Shown here in pieces: positions 9,772 through 20,665 of a stretch of 64,000 nt of DNA (position 1 is its first letter; each line of letters opens with the position of its first letter). The notes beneath the pieces were generated by a model, which did no database searches, was not told the DNA's origin, and saw nothing but the letters and a program-made list of their open reading frames with translations. Source of the stretch: Candidatus Scatomonas pullistercoris. Lineage in GTDB: Bacteria > Bacillota > Clostridia > Lachnospirales > Lachnospiraceae. The stretch covers positions 57,154-121,153 of the forward strand of contig DVOO01000029.1 of NCBI GenBank assembly GCA_018713515.1, in the 5' to 3' direction. Both the position numbers and the translations under genes were made by a program.

Positions 9772-10863
9772 ATGAAGATTGGATTTATCGGCCTTGGCCT
9801 CATCGGCGGCTCCATTGCCAGGGCTCTCAGAAAATTTCATCCGGACTACGAACTGATGGCTTCTGCCCACTCCCGTGCCACACTGGAGGAAGCTCTGGCA
9901 GCCGGGGTGATTCAGACTGCCTGCCGGGACAGGGATCCCCGGTTCGGAGAATGCGACTGCATTTTTCTCTGCGCACCTGTACAGACAAATCTCACCTATC
10001 TTCCTTTTCTGAAAGAAATCATAAAACCTTCCTGCATTCTTACGGATGTGGGAAGCGTGAAGGGTGAAATACATAAAGCGGTGGAAGAGCTGAACCTGAC
10101 CCGGAACTTTATCGGCGGCCATCCCATGGCAGGCTCTGAAAAAACCGGGTTTTCCAGCTCCACTGATTATCTTCTGGAAAATGCTTATTATGTCATTACC
10201 CCGGCCGGTGAGGTCCCGCTGCCGCAGGTTTCCGCTTATGTGGAACTGGTATCTTCTCTCGGGGCCATTCCCCTGGTCCTGACCCCCGGAGAACACGATT
10301 ATATTGTGGCTGCGGTCAGTCACCTGCCCCATATCGCCGCCTCCTGTCTGGTGGGTGCCATCGCCCGCCTGGATACTCCCGAGGAACGCATGAAGATGCT
10401 GGCGGCCGGCGGATTCCGGGACATTACGCGGATTGCCTCCTCCTCCCCGGTCATGTGGGAACAGATCTGCCTCTCCAACAGAGAGCAGATATCCAAAGTG
10501 CTGGACGAGTATATCCGTCTGCTGTTCCAGGCCAAATATCTGGTGGAAAAGGGCGACGGCGCCGGTCTGGAAGAGCTGTTCGGCTCCGCAAAAAATTACA
10601 GGGATTCTCTCAGCGATGTGACTTCCGGCCCCACGCCGAGAGATTTCGTCCTGTACTGTGATATTTATGACGAAGCAGGCGGGATCGCAACGATCACAAC
10701 CCTGCTGGCCATGAATTCCATCAACATAAAAAACATCGGCATCCTGCATAACCGGGAATTTGAGGACGGCGTCCTACGGATTGAATTTTATGACGGAGAA
10801 GCCTGTCAGAAGGCGCTGCGCATTCTCAGTGACCGGAATTATACCGTGCACCGGCGGGATTAG
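9772..10863 (+). CDS. tyrA: Prephenate dehydrogenase with C-terminal ACT-like domain
   Basis: GLGLIGGSIARALRK, DVGSVKGEI, GGHPMAGSEKTGF. Confidence 0.95.
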   Translation: MKIGFIGLGLIGGSIARALRKFHPDYELMASAHSRATLEEALAAGVIQTACRDRDPRFGECDCIFLCAPVQTNLTYLPFLKEIIKPSCILTDVGSVKGEIHKAVEELNLTRNFIGGHPMAGSEKTGFSSSTDYLLENAYYVITPAGEVPLPQVSAYVELVSSLGAIPLVLTPGEHDYIVAAVSHLPHIAASCLVGAIARLDTPEERMKMLAAGGFRDITRIASSSPVMWEQICLSNREQISKVLDEYIRLLFQAKYLVEKGDGAGLEELFGSAKNYRDSLSDVTSGPTPRDFVLYCDIYDEAGGIATITTLLAMNSINIKNIGILHNREFEDGVLRIEFYDGEACQKALRILSDRNYTVHRRD

Positions 10864-10875
10864 AAAGGAGCAGAT

Positions 10876-12156
10876 ATGAAACTGCAGAAAGCAAACAGGC
10901 CTCTCACAGGAGAGCTGACAGTTCCCGGAGATAAATCCATCTCCCACAGGGCTGTCATGCTGGGCGCCCTGGCGGAAGGGGATACGGAAATCACCCATTT
11001 TCTGAACGGGGCAGACTGCCTGTCCACAATCGACTGTTTTCGCCGGCTCGGCATTTCCATTGAGAAGGATTCCCGGAGAATTCTGGTACACGGAAGGGGA
11101 CTGCACGGGCTGTCTGCCCCCTCCTCCGTTCTGGACTGCGGCAACAGCGGCACTACAACCCGGCTGATCTCCGGCATTCTGGCCGGACAGACATTCTCCA
11201 GCCATCTGACCGGCGATGCATCCATTCAGAAACGGCCCATGGGACGCATCATCAGCCCCCTGCGCTCTATGGGAGCTTCCATTGAAAGTCTCCGCGGAAA
11301 CGGCTGCGCGCCTCTGCGCATTGAGGGAAGGCCTCTGCAGGGAATCCACTACGATTCTCCGGTTGCCTCCGCCCAGGTAAAATCCTGCGTGCTGCTGGCC
11401 GGTCTTTATGCGAACGCAGTGACTTCCGTGACGGAGCCGGCTCTCTCCAGGAATCATACAGAACTGATGCTCCGTTATTTCGGCGGTCAGGTCACTGCGG
11501 AGGGAAAAACCGCCTCTGTCTCCCCCGAGCCGAAACTGCGGGGCGGGAAGGTAGAGGTGCCGGGCGACATCTCCTCTGCCGCTTACTTTCTGGCCGCCGC
11601 TCTTCTGGTGCCGGGCTCGGAGGTTCTCCTGAAGCACGTGGGCGTCAATCCCACCCGGGATGGGATTCTCCGGGTGATCCGGTCAATGGGCGGCGATGTG
11701 CAGCTGCTGAATAAAACCGTATCCGGCGGCGAGCCGGCGGCGGATCTCCTGATCCGATACGGTTCTCTGCACGGCACAGACATTGGCGGAGATCTGATTC
11801 CCACACTGATCGATGAACTCCCAATTCTCGCCGTTCTCGCCGCCTTCGCGGACGGCACCACAACGATCCGCGATGCCGGAGAGCTCCGGGTCAAGGAATC
11901 GGACCGCCTGTCTATTCTGGTGGAAAGCCTGACCGCCATGGGAGCTGATGTGACCGGCACGGAAGACGGCATGATTATCCGTGGCGGAAGGTCCCTTCAC
12001 GGAGCTGTTATTGACAGCCATCTGGATCACCGGATCGCCATGTCCTTCGCAGTGGGCGCCCTGGCCGCCGACGGCGAAACGGATATTCTCCATGCGGACT
12101 GTGTCCGTATCTCCTATCCGGATTTTTACAGAGATCTGGAACAGCTCCTGCAGTAG
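10876..12156 (+). CDS. aroA: 3-phosphoshikimate 1-carboxyvinyltransferase (EPSP synthase)
   Basis: PGDKSISHRAVMLGALAEG, GNSGTTTRL, DHRIAMSFAV. Confidence 0.97.
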   Translation: MKLQKANRPLTGELTVPGDKSISHRAVMLGALAEGDTEITHFLNGADCLSTIDCFRRLGISIEKDSRRILVHGRGLHGLSAPSSVLDCGNSGTTTRLISGILAGQTFSSHLTGDASIQKRPMGRIISPLRSMGASIESLRGNGCAPLRIEGRPLQGIHYDSPVASAQVKSCVLLAGLYANAVTSVTEPALSRNHTELMLRYFGGQVTAEGKTASVSPEPKLRGGKVEVPGDISSAAYFLAAALLVPGSEVLLKHVGVNPTRDGILRVIRSMGGDVQLLNKTVSGGEPAADLLIRYGSLHGTDIGGDLIPTLIDELPILAVLAAFADGTTTIRDAGELRVKESDRLSILVESLTAMGADVTGTEDGMIIRGGRSLHGAVIDSHLDHRIAMSFAVGALAADGETDILHADCVRISYPDFYRDLEQLLQ

Positions 12157-12209
12157 AGAATATACTGTGCGGCGCTTTATAGATGCCGCATTTGCGTACA
12201 TACACAAAA

Positions 12210-12253
12210 AATACGGAAATCCCATCTGAATATTCAGACAGGATTTCCGTATT
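12210..12253. terminator. Bidirectional terminator between convergent aroA and sugar permease genes
   Basis: AATACGGAAATCC-(inner palindrome TCTGAATATTCAGA)-GGATTTCCGTATT, with A-run before and T-run after. Confidence 0.88.
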
Positions 12254-12286
12254 TTTATATACAGGTAAAATACCTTTTCCTTCCTG

Positions 12287-13480
12287 TTATCTTCCGCTCT
12301 TGCGGCTGGAAACTACGTCGAAGATAACGGCTACCAGAAGCACGCCGCCCTTTACAACATACTGCCAGGAATCGCCGATACCCATAATGGACATACCCAT
12401 GTTAATTACGCCCAGAAGAAGAGCACCGATGATGACGCCGGGAATCGTACCGCTTCCGCCGTATGCGGATGCGCCGCCGATGAAGCAGGAGCCGATGGCA
12501 TCCATCTCAAAGGAGTTACCGGTCTGTCCGTTGACAGAACCTACACGGGCCAGGCAGAGCAGACCGCAGAGACCGGCCAGGAAGCCCATGTTTGCGTATG
12601 CGATGAAGTATACCTTATTGGTATTGATACCGGACAGCTGGGTAGCCTTCTCATTGCCGCCCACTGCGTAGAAGTAACGTCCGAATGCGGTTCTTGCAGT
12701 GATAAAGTTGTAGATCAGGCAGATGGCTACTACCCAGATCAGCATAACGGAAATACCTCTGTACTGGCTCAGCATCCAGCAGTAGATCATCAGGACTGCG
12801 GAAATGATGATGGTCTTTCCAAAATCCAGCAGGGCGCTGTTCTGACGGTATCCCTTCTTTGCCTTGTTGGCGCGGGAGGAAATAGTCGTATAGAACAGGA
12901 TCACAACCACTATGGCACCCACGATCAGCGGAGAAAGGATCCTTGTATCTGTATCCAGTCCGGGGATCTTGATGTAGGCAGTGAAAATATTCAGGAAAGT
13001 GGAATCCTGAACAGCAACGGTCTTATTGTCCAGTACCAGACGGCCGATACCACGGAAGATGAACATGCCGCCCAGGGTGGTGATGAAAGGAGGAATCCTC
13101 ACATAGCCGATCCAGTAGCCCTGCCAGATACCGGCTGCCAGGCCGATCAGCAGGCAGACGATGATGGCCAGAATCGGGTTCGCACCCATGTTGGTGATCA
13201 TAACGGCGCCGATACCGCCGACCATACAGATTACGGAACCAACGGAAAGATCGATGTTACCGCCGGTCAGGATACAGAGCAGCATACCACAGGCCATAAC
13301 CAGCACGTAGCCGTTCTGCAGAAGCAGGTTGGACATGTTCTGCGCGTACAGGAGACGTCCGCCCGTCAGGAAATAGAATAATATAAACACGACAATAAGA
13401 GCGATGATCATACTGTTCTTGGTCAGGAAAGCTCCCAAGTTAAACTGAGCGCCGCTCTGATTTGAATTCTTGCTTGCCAT
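12287..13480 (-). CDS. Sugar ABC transporter permease (MglC/XylH/MmsB-like)
   Basis: Multi-TM; GNIDLSVGSVICMVGGIGAVMITNMG and TARTAFGRYFYAVGGNEKATQLSGI signatures. Confidence 0.93.
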   Translation of the reverse strand: MASKNSNQSGAQFNLGAFLTKNSMIIALIVVFILFYFLTGGRLLYAQNMSNLLLQNGYVLVMACGMLLCILTGGNIDLSVGSVICMVGGIGAVMITNMGANPILAIIVCLLIGLAAGIWQGYWIGYVRIPPFITTLGGMFIFRGIGRLVLDNKTVAVQDSTFLNIFTAYIKIPGLDTDTRILSPLIVGAIVVVILFYTTISSRANKAKKGYRQNSALLDFGKTIIISAVLMIYCWMLSQYRGISVMLIWVVAICLIYNFITARTAFGRYFYAVGGNEKATQLSGINTNKVYFIAYANMGFLAGLCGLLCLARVGSVNGQTGNSFEMDAIGSCFIGGASAYGGSGTIPGVIIGALLLGVINMGMSIMGIGDSWQYVVKGGVLLVAVIFDVVSSRKSGR

Positions 13481-13500
13481 TCTTTTGAACTCCTTTCAAC

Positions 13501-15036
13501 TTAATTATCGGCGCTGATGATATAGCTCATGATGCGCTCCTGCGTTGCCTCTTTTGCATCCAGCTCGCCCTTCAGCTCGCCCTCGTTCATAACATAGATC
13601 CGGTCGCACATACCGATCAGCTCCGGCATCTCGGAGGAAATCATAATTACGGATTTGCCCTCATCCACCATCTGATTAATCAGGCAGTAGATATCGTATT
13701 TTGCGCCCACATCGATGCCACGGGTGGGCTCATCCAGGATCAGCACATCCGGTTCTGTAAACATCCATTTGCCCAGCAGCGCCTTCTGCTGGTTGCCGCC
13801 GGAAAGGTTGCCTACCTTCTGCTCAATAGAAGGAGTTTTTGTTCCCATTTCCTTCGTCATTTCCTCCGCAGCCTTCAGCTCGGCCACCGTATCCACCACG
13901 CCCTTTTCGCAGACCTTATCCAGTCTGGCCAGCGTAGTGTTGAAGCGGATGGACTCATCCAGAATCAGCCCGTTGGTTTTCCGGTCTTCCGTTACATAGG
14001 CCATCTTATGGTGGATTGCCTGCTCAGGCGTCTTCAGATCCACCTTTTTGCCGTCCAGATACAGCTCACCGCTGATATTTGTACCGTAGCTCTTCCCGAA
14101 GATGGACATGGCCAGCTCCGTACGCCCTGCACCCTGCAGTCCGGAGAAGCCGACAACCTCTCCCTTATGTACCTTGAATGAAATATTCTTGTCCACGATC
14201 TTCTCATGGTAAAGCGGATGATGTACAGTCCAGTTCTTCACTTCCAGTCCAATCTCCGGACGCACATTATGAACACGGGACGGATACCGGTCATCCATGG
14301 GACGGCCTACCATACCCTTGATGATGCGGTCCTCGCTGAACTCGTCCACACCCTTCACCAGCGTTTCAATGGTGGAACCGTCACGAATGATGGTTGCCTT
14401 GTCCGCACAGTAAATAATCTCATTCAATTTATGCGTAATAATGATGGATGTCAGGCCGTTCTTCTTAAACTCTATCAGAAGATCCAGCAGCATCTTCGCA
14501 TCCTCATCGTTCAGTGAAGAAGTGGGCTCATCCAGGATCAGCAGCTTCACGTTCTTGGAGAATGCCTTGGCAATCTCAACCAGCTGCTGCTTTCCTGTAC
14601 CGATATCCTTGATCAGGGTCTGCGCGGATTCCTTCAGGCCCACCTGCTTCATATGTTTCTCCGCTTCATTGAAGGTCATATCCCAGTCGATATGTCCAAA
14701 CTTGTTTTTCTTTTCATTGCCCAGGAACATGTTCTCGCCGATGGTCAGCAGCGGGATCAGCGCCAGCTCCTGGTGAATAATTACAATGCCCTTTTCCTCG
14801 CTGTCCTTCAGGGTTTTGAACTGGCAGAGCTCTCCGTTATAATAAATCTCTCCGGTATAGCTTCCCACCGGATACGTACCGGACAGCACATTCATCAGCG
14901 TGGACTTTCCGGCACCGTTTTCTCCGATCAGCGCATGGATCTCTCCCCGTTCTACGACCAGATTGACATTATCCAGCGCCTTGACTCCCGGGAACTCTTT
15001 GGTGATAGATTTCATTTCCAGAATAATATCAGCCAA
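13501..15036 (-). CDS. Sugar ABC transporter ATP-binding protein, tandem ATPase domains (MglA/MmsA-like)
   Basis: [16 protein letters not shown] Walker A, two LSGGNQQ/GTGKQQ-type domains; likely TTG start at 15036 behind AGGAGG; ORF track starts further upstream. Confidence 0.93.
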   Translation of the reverse strand: MADIILEMKSITKEFPGVKALDNVNLVVERGEIHALIGENGAGKSTLMNVLSGTYPVGSYTGEIYYNGELCQFKTLKDSEEKGIVIIHQELALIPLLTIGENMFLGNEKKNKFGHIDWDMTFNEAEKHMKQVGLKESAQTLIKDIGTGKQQLVEIAKAFSKNVKLLILDEPTSSLNDEDAKMLLDLLIEFKKNGLTSIIITHKLNEIIYCADKATIIRDGSTIETLVKGVDEFSEDRIIKGMVGRPMDDRYPSRVHNVRPEIGLEVKNWTVHHPLYHEKIVDKNISFKVHKGEVVGFSGLQGAGRTELAMSIFGKSYGTNISGELYLDGKKVDLKTPEQAIHHKMAYVTEDRKTNGLILDESIRFNTTLARLDKVCEKGVVDTVAELKAAEEMTKEMGTKTPSIEQKVGNLSGGNQQKALLGKWMFTEPDVLILDEPTRGIDVGAKYDIYCLINQMVDEGKSVIMISSEMPELIGMCDRIYVMNEGELKGELDAKEATQERIMSYIISADN

Positions 15037-15086
15037 AAAATTCTTCCTCCTTTCCCTCAATTCCTGTACCATACTGTTGACCCAAG

Positions 15087-15115
15087 GAAAGGCGGGACAG
15101 ACGCCCCGCCCTTTC
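15087..15115 (-). terminator. Intercistronic stem-loop between substrate-binding protein and ATPase genes
   Basis: GAAAGGCGGG...CCCCGCCCTTTC with one bulge. Confidence 0.5.
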
Positions 15116-15150
15116 GCTCAGGTTATTTCTATACTGTATGTTCTGTTTAC

Positions 15151-16353
15151 TTACTGTACAGCGGACAGATATCCGTCGTCACCCATGGTGTACAGTCCGG
15201 TATCTACCAGATCCTGCAGATTGTCAGCGGTGATAACCGTCGGTACCAGCAGGAAGGAAGGACACGGATTTCCATCAGAGGTCTCATAGGAAGTATCATC
15301 GTAAGAGCACTCAACACCCAGGTTATCAGCCATGGAAGCGTCGATGGTCTCGCCGTTCAGGATTGCTTCTGACAGAGCCAGTGTGGCAACAGCCTCATCG
15401 CTTACGTTTTTGTAAACAGTCATGGACTGGATTCCGTCTACGATGTTCTTCAGGTTCGCCTCGTCGCCGTCCTGTCCGGTAACGATTACCGTATTAGATC
15501 CGGCATAATCAGAGGTCAATGCCTGAGATACGCCCAGGGCGGTGGAGTCGTTGGAGCAGAGCCATGCATCCAGCTGCGTTCCGTCTGCATAGTAGGATCC
15601 CAGAATATTCTGTGCTCTCTCAAGCGCGGTGTCGGTGCTCCACTGAGCAGTCGCAACCGTATCAAAGTCTGTCTGTCCGGAGGGAACTACCAGAGTGCCT
15701 GCATCGATGTACGGCTGCAGCACATCCATAGCTCCGTTGAAGAAGTACGGCGCATTGTTGTCGGCCGGATCGCCTGCGGTCAGCTCGATGTTGTAGGTCT
15801 TATCTCCTGCGTTCTCCAGATCCAGAGCATCCACAATGTACTGGCCCTGCAGGGTACCTACGCTGTAGTTATCGAAGGATACATAGTAGGAAACAGCATC
15901 GTTCAGGATCAGACGGTCATAAGCGATAACCGAAACCCCTGCGTCTGCCGCCTCGTTCATGGCGGTGTTCAGAGCCTCGCCGTCGATGGCTGCAACGATC
16001 AGCAGGTCTACATCCTCAGCCAGCATATTCTGGATATCGTTTACCTGTCTGGAAGAATCGTTGTCGGAGTAAGTAACGATGGTCTCGTAGCCGGCTGCCT
16101 GGAACTGCTCATCCAGGTAGGAGCCGTCACGGTTCCAGCGCTCCAGAGACTGGGTCGGCATGGAGATGCCAATCTTTCCGGTGCCCGTTGCTCCGCCTGT
16201 GCTTCCGGAATCAGCTGTTGTCCCGCTCTCAGAAGTCGTTGCGCTGCCGCTGTCAGCAGTACTGCTGGAATCGGAACTTGAAGATCCGCAGCCAGCCAGC
16301 ATGGTTGCCGCCATGGCACCACAAAGCAGTGCGCTAATTAATTTTCTTTTCAT
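15151..16353 (-). CDS. Sugar ABC transporter substrate-binding lipoprotein (ChvE/MglB-like)
   Basis: Lipobox MLAGCGSSSS; periplasmic-binding fold (ISMPTQSLERWNRDGSYLDEQFQAAGYET...). Confidence 0.94.
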   Translation of the reverse strand: MKRKLISALLCGAMAATMLAGCGSSSSDSSSTADSGSATTSESGTTADSGSTGGATGTGKIGISMPTQSLERWNRDGSYLDEQFQAAGYETIVTYSDNDSSRQVNDIQNMLAEDVDLLIVAAIDGEALNTAMNEAADAGVSVIAYDRLILNDAVSYYVSFDNYSVGTLQGQYIVDALDLENAGDKTYNIELTAGDPADNNAPYFFNGAMDVLQPYIDAGTLVVPSGQTDFDTVATAQWSTDTALERAQNILGSYYADGTQLDAWLCSNDSTALGVSQALTSDYAGSNTVIVTGQDGDEANLKNIVDGIQSMTVYKNVSDEAVATLALSEAILNGETIDASMADNLGVECSYDDTSYETSDGNPCPSFLLVPTVITADNLQDLVDTGLYTMGDDGYLSAVQ

Positions 16354-16463
16354 TTCGAATTCCTCCTTTTCTTGTTGCTATCAATATATCACAAAACCCG
16401 CAGGACAAAATTGTTTCATTCTGTACATTTTTTCCAGCATACCTCTGTCTCTCCCGCAAAAAG

Positions 16464-16495
16464 CAGGACAAATTTGACTTCGCAAATCTGTCCTG
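16464..16495 (-). terminator. Terminator 3' of the second binding-protein gene
   Basis: CAGGACAGATTTG...CAAATTTGTCCTG (minus) followed by CTTTTT. Confidence 0.65.
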
Positions 16496-16507
16496 TGCAA
16501 AAAAATC

Positions 16508-17545
16508 CTATTCCCGATCCCGGACATTCAGATAAATGTCGCTCTCCTCATGGTACTTTCCGGTTATCACTTCATCCATATTATCTTTCGTTACGGCCAC
16601 CGGCTCCAGACGCTCGTAGGGAACCACATATGTTCCGTCATCCGCCGTCTCCGTGGAGGTGATCATGTCTCCCTCCGCCAGAGCCACTGACAGCTCCGCC
16701 GCCCGGCGGGCCAGGCGCTCCACCGGCTTATAAACCGTCATACACTGGGTCCCCTCCACAACTCTCTGGCACGCGTCCAGATCCGCATCCTGGCCCACCA
16801 CACAGACACTTCCGGCAAGCCGCTGCTCTGACAGGGCCCGGATGGCCTGTCCTGCGATACTGTCATTGCCGCACATAATCGCGTCCGGCGCCGTGCCGGT
16901 ATCAAGATACGTATTCACAGCGCTAAAACCCGTTTCCGCCAGCCATCCCTCCGCATACTCTGTTCCCACAATCTCCAGGGCGCTTCCCTCCAGCGCATCC
17001 GAAAAGCCCGACATAACCAGCGACACATTGTTGTCGGCCAGCGGTCCGCAGATCTGGAGAACCTGCCCCGTTTCACCCAGATGCTCCCGGATATGCTCTC
17101 CCATAAGTCTTCCTACTTCTTCATTGTCAAAGGAAATATAAAGGTCCACATTCGCGTTTCGGATCAGCCGGTCATAGGCAATCACCGGGATGCCGGCCCG
17201 GTGCGCCTCCGCAACCGCCTCTGCCAGCCCGTTGGAATCAATGGCGACAATCACAATAGCATCTACATCTTTCTCAATAAAATATTCAATCTGGGAAAGC
17301 TGCTCTTCCAGATCTCCATTGGCATTCTGCACATTTACTTCCGCCCCCAGCTCCTGGGCTGCGGACACAAACACATCCCGGTCCCGCTGCCAGCGCTCAA
17401 TAATAAACGAATCAAACGTCATTCCGATCTCTATTCCCGTCTTTTCATCCTGTCCTGTTTCTTCCTGCTGTGCCGGCTCCTCCGCGCATCCGGCCAGAAG
17501 GCCGCCAGCCAGCAGCAGCGCAGACACACTATGCTTTTTCCACAT
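16508..17545 (-). CDS. Sugar-binding lipoprotein (periplasmic-binding protein 1 family), sensory type
   Basis: MWKKHSVSALLLAGGLLAGCAEEP lipobox; homologous to the 15151-16353 product; internal Met at 17545 preferred to the ORF start. Confidence 0.88.
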   Translation of the reverse strand: MWKKHSVSALLLAGGLLAGCAEEPAQQEETGQDEKTGIEIGMTFDSFIIERWQRDRDVFVSAAQELGAEVNVQNANGDLEEQLSQIEYFIEKDVDAIVIVAIDSNGLAEAVAEAHRAGIPVIAYDRLIRNANVDLYISFDNEEVGRLMGEHIREHLGETGQVLQICGPLADNNVSLVMSGFSDALEGSALEIVGTEYAEGWLAETGFSAVNTYLDTGTAPDAIMCGNDSIAGQAIRALSEQRLAGSVCVVGQDADLDACQRVVEGTQCMTVYKPVERLARRAAELSVALAEGDMITSTETADDGTYVVPYERLEPVAVTKDNMDEVITGKYHEESDIYLNVRDRE

Positions 17546-19148
17546 GTTTCTGTTCCCTTGCTCCTTCCCGGTATTCTGTCGGTGTGACGCCTGTGTTTTT
17601 CTTGAAAATCCGGCTGAAATAGTTGGGGTCGCTGTACCCCACCTCCGCACAGATTTCCTTCATGCTGCACTCCTTCCGGCTCAGCATTTCCTTTGCCCGG
17701 CTGATTCTTAAGCCAGTCACATATTCTACGAAATTGCTGCCGGTTTCCTCTTTAAACAGTTTACTGAAATAGTAAGGGCTCAGATCCAGCTGCCTGGACA
17801 CTTCATCCAGAGACAGATCTCTGTGATAATTCTCCCGGATATACTGCTCTGCCCGGATCACCATCTGATTGGCATGCTCTTCCTTCTTCGTATGCATGTT
17901 CCGGCAGGCCTCTCCGAACTTTCCCACAAACCAGTTCTTCAGATCGCTGTTCTTTTCCGCGTTCATAACCAGCGGAAGATAATTGGAACGATCCTGAAAA
18001 TGGTACGTCATGCCCCCGTCCTGGTACACAATGTGTTCTGCCCACAGTACAAATTCCAGTGTTTTCAGCTTGACACTCGTATTATTTTCACCGTAATTTT
18101 CCAGCATCCAGTCAAAGAAATGGGCGGCCTCCCGCTCGCACTCCTCGCGTTCACCACTGCGCAGCCTGGCAAAAAGCTCGTTTTCCAGATCGATGGGATA
18201 CTCTTTATCGTAACGGCACTGGATGGGCAGATCATCCACATGGGCTACGCTTCCCGTAGAATTCACCAGCGCTTTCAGCGCCTCCTCATAAGAGGCCATG
18301 CTTTCATTCAGCCTGCGTATGGACCCGATTCCTACACGGAACGAAATATCCGTGATCCGACGGAGCTTCCGCGCCAGCTCCCTGCACACATCGATCATCT
18401 CAATCCGTTCTTCATATTCGATCTTCATTTTTTCGCAGGGCAGAAATACCGGTATTTTATTGGAAATCACAGAGCCCACCACACAGTTCCAGGTTTCCTT
18501 CACAGTCTCTCTGACTTTGGCATAGTTGCTCTGAATACGGACACTGGCTCCCACCGCGTTCGTCATGTGATTGCCGTGCTGGTCATCTCCCATCACAAGC
18601 GCCAGCATGCAGCCGTAGTCCGCGTTCATATTCAGCAGTTTTTTGTAATTTTGAATGTCCTCGTCAAAGGCTTCCTGAAACATAATGGAATAGACGAAGC
18701 CGTTTTCAATAATCGGCATGACCGTTTCCATCTTTTCCCGGATCAGCAGATCATCGCTGCGCTTTTTCCGCTTTGCTTCGATCCGGCCCATGGCTTTCTG
18801 AAGCACTTCCACGATTCCATGGGCACTGAAGGGTTTATTGATATAGTCCATAACGCCCAGATTAATGGCCTCTCTGGCATAGTCAAACCGGTCGTAGGCT
18901 GAAACAATGATAAATTCCACACCCGGATTATTTTTCTTAATCTCCCGGATTGCCTCGATCCCGTTAATTCCGGGCATCTGTATATCCATAAAGGCAATAT
19001 CCGGACGGAAGCGTTCAGCCAGTTCAATGACATCCCTTCCTGTTCTGGCCGTTTCCACCTGACACTGATCCGGAAAATGTTTTTCTATGATCATCTTCAG
19101 AGAATCCCTTACAATCCCCTCGTCATCCGCCAGCATAATCCGATACAT
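17529..19148 (-). CDS. AraC-type response regulator (YesN-like)
   Basis: REC domain (MLADDEGIVRDSLKMII... FMDIQMPGINGIEAI) and C-terminal AraC HTH (ISRAKEMLSRKECSMKEICAEVGYSDPNYFSRIFKKNTGVTPTEYRE). Confidence 0.95.
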   Translation of the reverse strand: MYRIMLADDEGIVRDSLKMIIEKHFPDQCQVETARTGRDVIELAERFRPDIAFMDIQMPGINGIEAIREIKKNNPGVEFIIVSAYDRFDYAREAINLGVMDYINKPFSAHGIVEVLQKAMGRIEAKRKKRSDDLLIREKMETVMPIIENGFVYSIMFQEAFDEDIQNYKKLLNMNADYGCMLALVMGDDQHGNHMTNAVGASVRIQSNYAKVRETVKETWNCVVGSVISNKIPVFLPCEKMKIEYEERIEMIDVCRELARKLRRITDISFRVGIGSIRRLNESMASYEEALKALVNSTGSVAHVDDLPIQCRYDKEYPIDLENELFARLRSGEREECEREAAHFFDWMLENYGENNTSVKLKTLEFVLWAEHIVYQDGGMTYHFQDRSNYLPLVMNAEKNSDLKNWFVGKFGEACRNMHTKKEEHANQMVIRAEQYIRENYHRDLSLDEVSRQLDLSPYYFSKLFKEETGSNFVEYVTGLRISRAKEMLSRKECSMKEICAEVGYSDPNYFSRIFKKNTGVTPTEYREGAREQKHVEKA

Positions 19149-20665
19149 TATTTATCCTCCTGTCCGTCGGGAATGAGTATCTGCACCTCTGTTCCCCTGT
19201 TTTTCCCTTCACTCCATATGGTAAGCACCGCCCTGCCGTGAAAATACAGCTTCAGTCTCTCCATTACATTCCAGATACCCACGCCGTTTGAGCCCGAAGC
19301 CCGTTCATCCTCCCTGGCTTCTCCCGCGAGTACCTGGCGGATTCTCTCCTGTTCCATGCCCGCTCCGTTATCCCAGATACTGATGCTGATCTGCTTCTCC
19401 CTCCGACAGACGGAAAGCTCAATCCTTCCTTCCCAGTCAATTCCCCGGATGCCGTAGTTGACCGCATTTTCCACCAGAGGCTGGAGGATCATGCTGGGGA
19501 CCCTGACATCCATCAGCGATTCATCCACATCCTTCGTAAAATGTATTTCTCCGGCAAAACGCACGTTCAGGATATACACGTAGTTGTCGACCAGATGGAT
19601 TTCCTCCTCCAGGGAGGCGTCCTGGTCGTGCTTGCGCACATTGTACCGGAAAAAACCCGCCACGTTTTCGAGGAACTCTCCCGTCCGGTCCGCGTCCTCC
19701 ATCATGGCCAGCTGTGCTCCCGCGTTCAGAGTGTTAAACAGAAAGTGGGGATTGATCTGCGCCTGCAGGTATTTGAGCTGCGCATCCTTAAGATGGCTCT
19801 GCATCATCAGCTCCCTCTCCTTCAGCTGATTTTCCCGCTCCATAGTCTCACGGAGCTGCTCAATATAATCCCGGATGCTTTCCACCATCTGATTAAAAGC
19901 TCCCGTTACCACGCCCACCTCGTCCATACTCTGGACAGGTATTTTCTCAATTTCAAAATTTCCTCTTGCCACTTCGTCCGCAGATTCAGCCAGCCGGTGC
20001 AGCGGCTGCGTCACCATTCTGGTACTGACCACAATCAGGCTGATGTTTCCCAGAAAGACAACCAGAAGCACCGCGACCGTGACCAGCTCCGTGTAATTCA
20101 GGGAATCCATCAGAATCTGATACGTTTCAGAATTATCCTTAAACTGTTCGTTATTCAGGCTGTAGATATACGTATGGATCTCCTCATACAGAACCGTGGC
20201 CTCGTCAAACAGTTCACTGTACCGCTCCACATTTCTGCCCCTTTTGGCCTGGATGCTGTCCGCGGCCAGGGAAAGATAATCCTCTGATAATCCGCGGATA
20301 TTCTTCTCTGCCAGAAGCATTTCATTGTCCGTAATTTCCGTATTCAGCATATCTATTTTTTCACGGAAATCCTGCTCGCTCCGGTAATACTCTTCCATAG
20401 ATTCCGAACTTCTGGTATTCAGATAATCTTCCGTGCTTTCCTGCACCCGATCCAGGGCCGTTGAAAGCTCATTCATCCGGACATTGCTGGCGTAAACCTC
20501 TTCCACTCTCCCTGTCATTCCATTTACCACCGCGTATGTGTAAAGATTGACAGCCAGGATAATAAAAGAGGTCAGCAGAAAAATTCCCGTCAGCTTCTGC
20601 TGCAGAGACATATTCTTCCATCTTCTCAGAAAACGGTTTCTGCTGTATTGACTCTTAGCCTTCAT
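19148..20665 (-). CDS. Sensor histidine kinase (YesM-like, HAMP + His_kinase)
   Basis: TM segments, HAMP, LKYLQAQINPHFLFNTLNA, ISIWDNGAGM. Confidence 0.95.
   Translation of the reverse strand: MKAKSQYSRNRFLRRWKNMSLQQKLTGIFLLTSFIILAVNLYTYAVVNGMTGRVEEVYASNVRMNELSTALDRVQESTEDYLNTRSSESMEEYYRSEQDFREKIDMLNTEITDNEMLLAEKNIRGLSEDYLSLAADSIQAKRGRNVERYSELFDEATVLYEEIHTYIYSLNNEQFKDNSETYQILMDSLNYTELVTVAVLLVVFLGNISLIVVSTRMVTQPLHRLAESADEVARGNFEIEKIPVQSMDEVGVVTGAFNQMVESIRDYIEQLRETMERENQLKERELMMQSHLKDAQLKYLQAQINPHFLFNTLNAGAQLAMMEDADRTGEFLENVAGFFRYNVRKHDQDASLEEEIHLVDNYVYILNVRFAGEIHFTKDVDESLMDVRVPSMILQPLVENAVNYGIRGIDWEGRIELSVCRREKQISISIWDNGAGMEQERIRQVLAGEAREDERASGSNGVGIWNVMERLKLYFHGRAVLTIWSEGKNRGTEVQILIPDGQEDK

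Noticed and set aside
9547-10749. 400-aa minus-strand ORF
   Set aside because: Antisense to aroF 3' end and tyrA.
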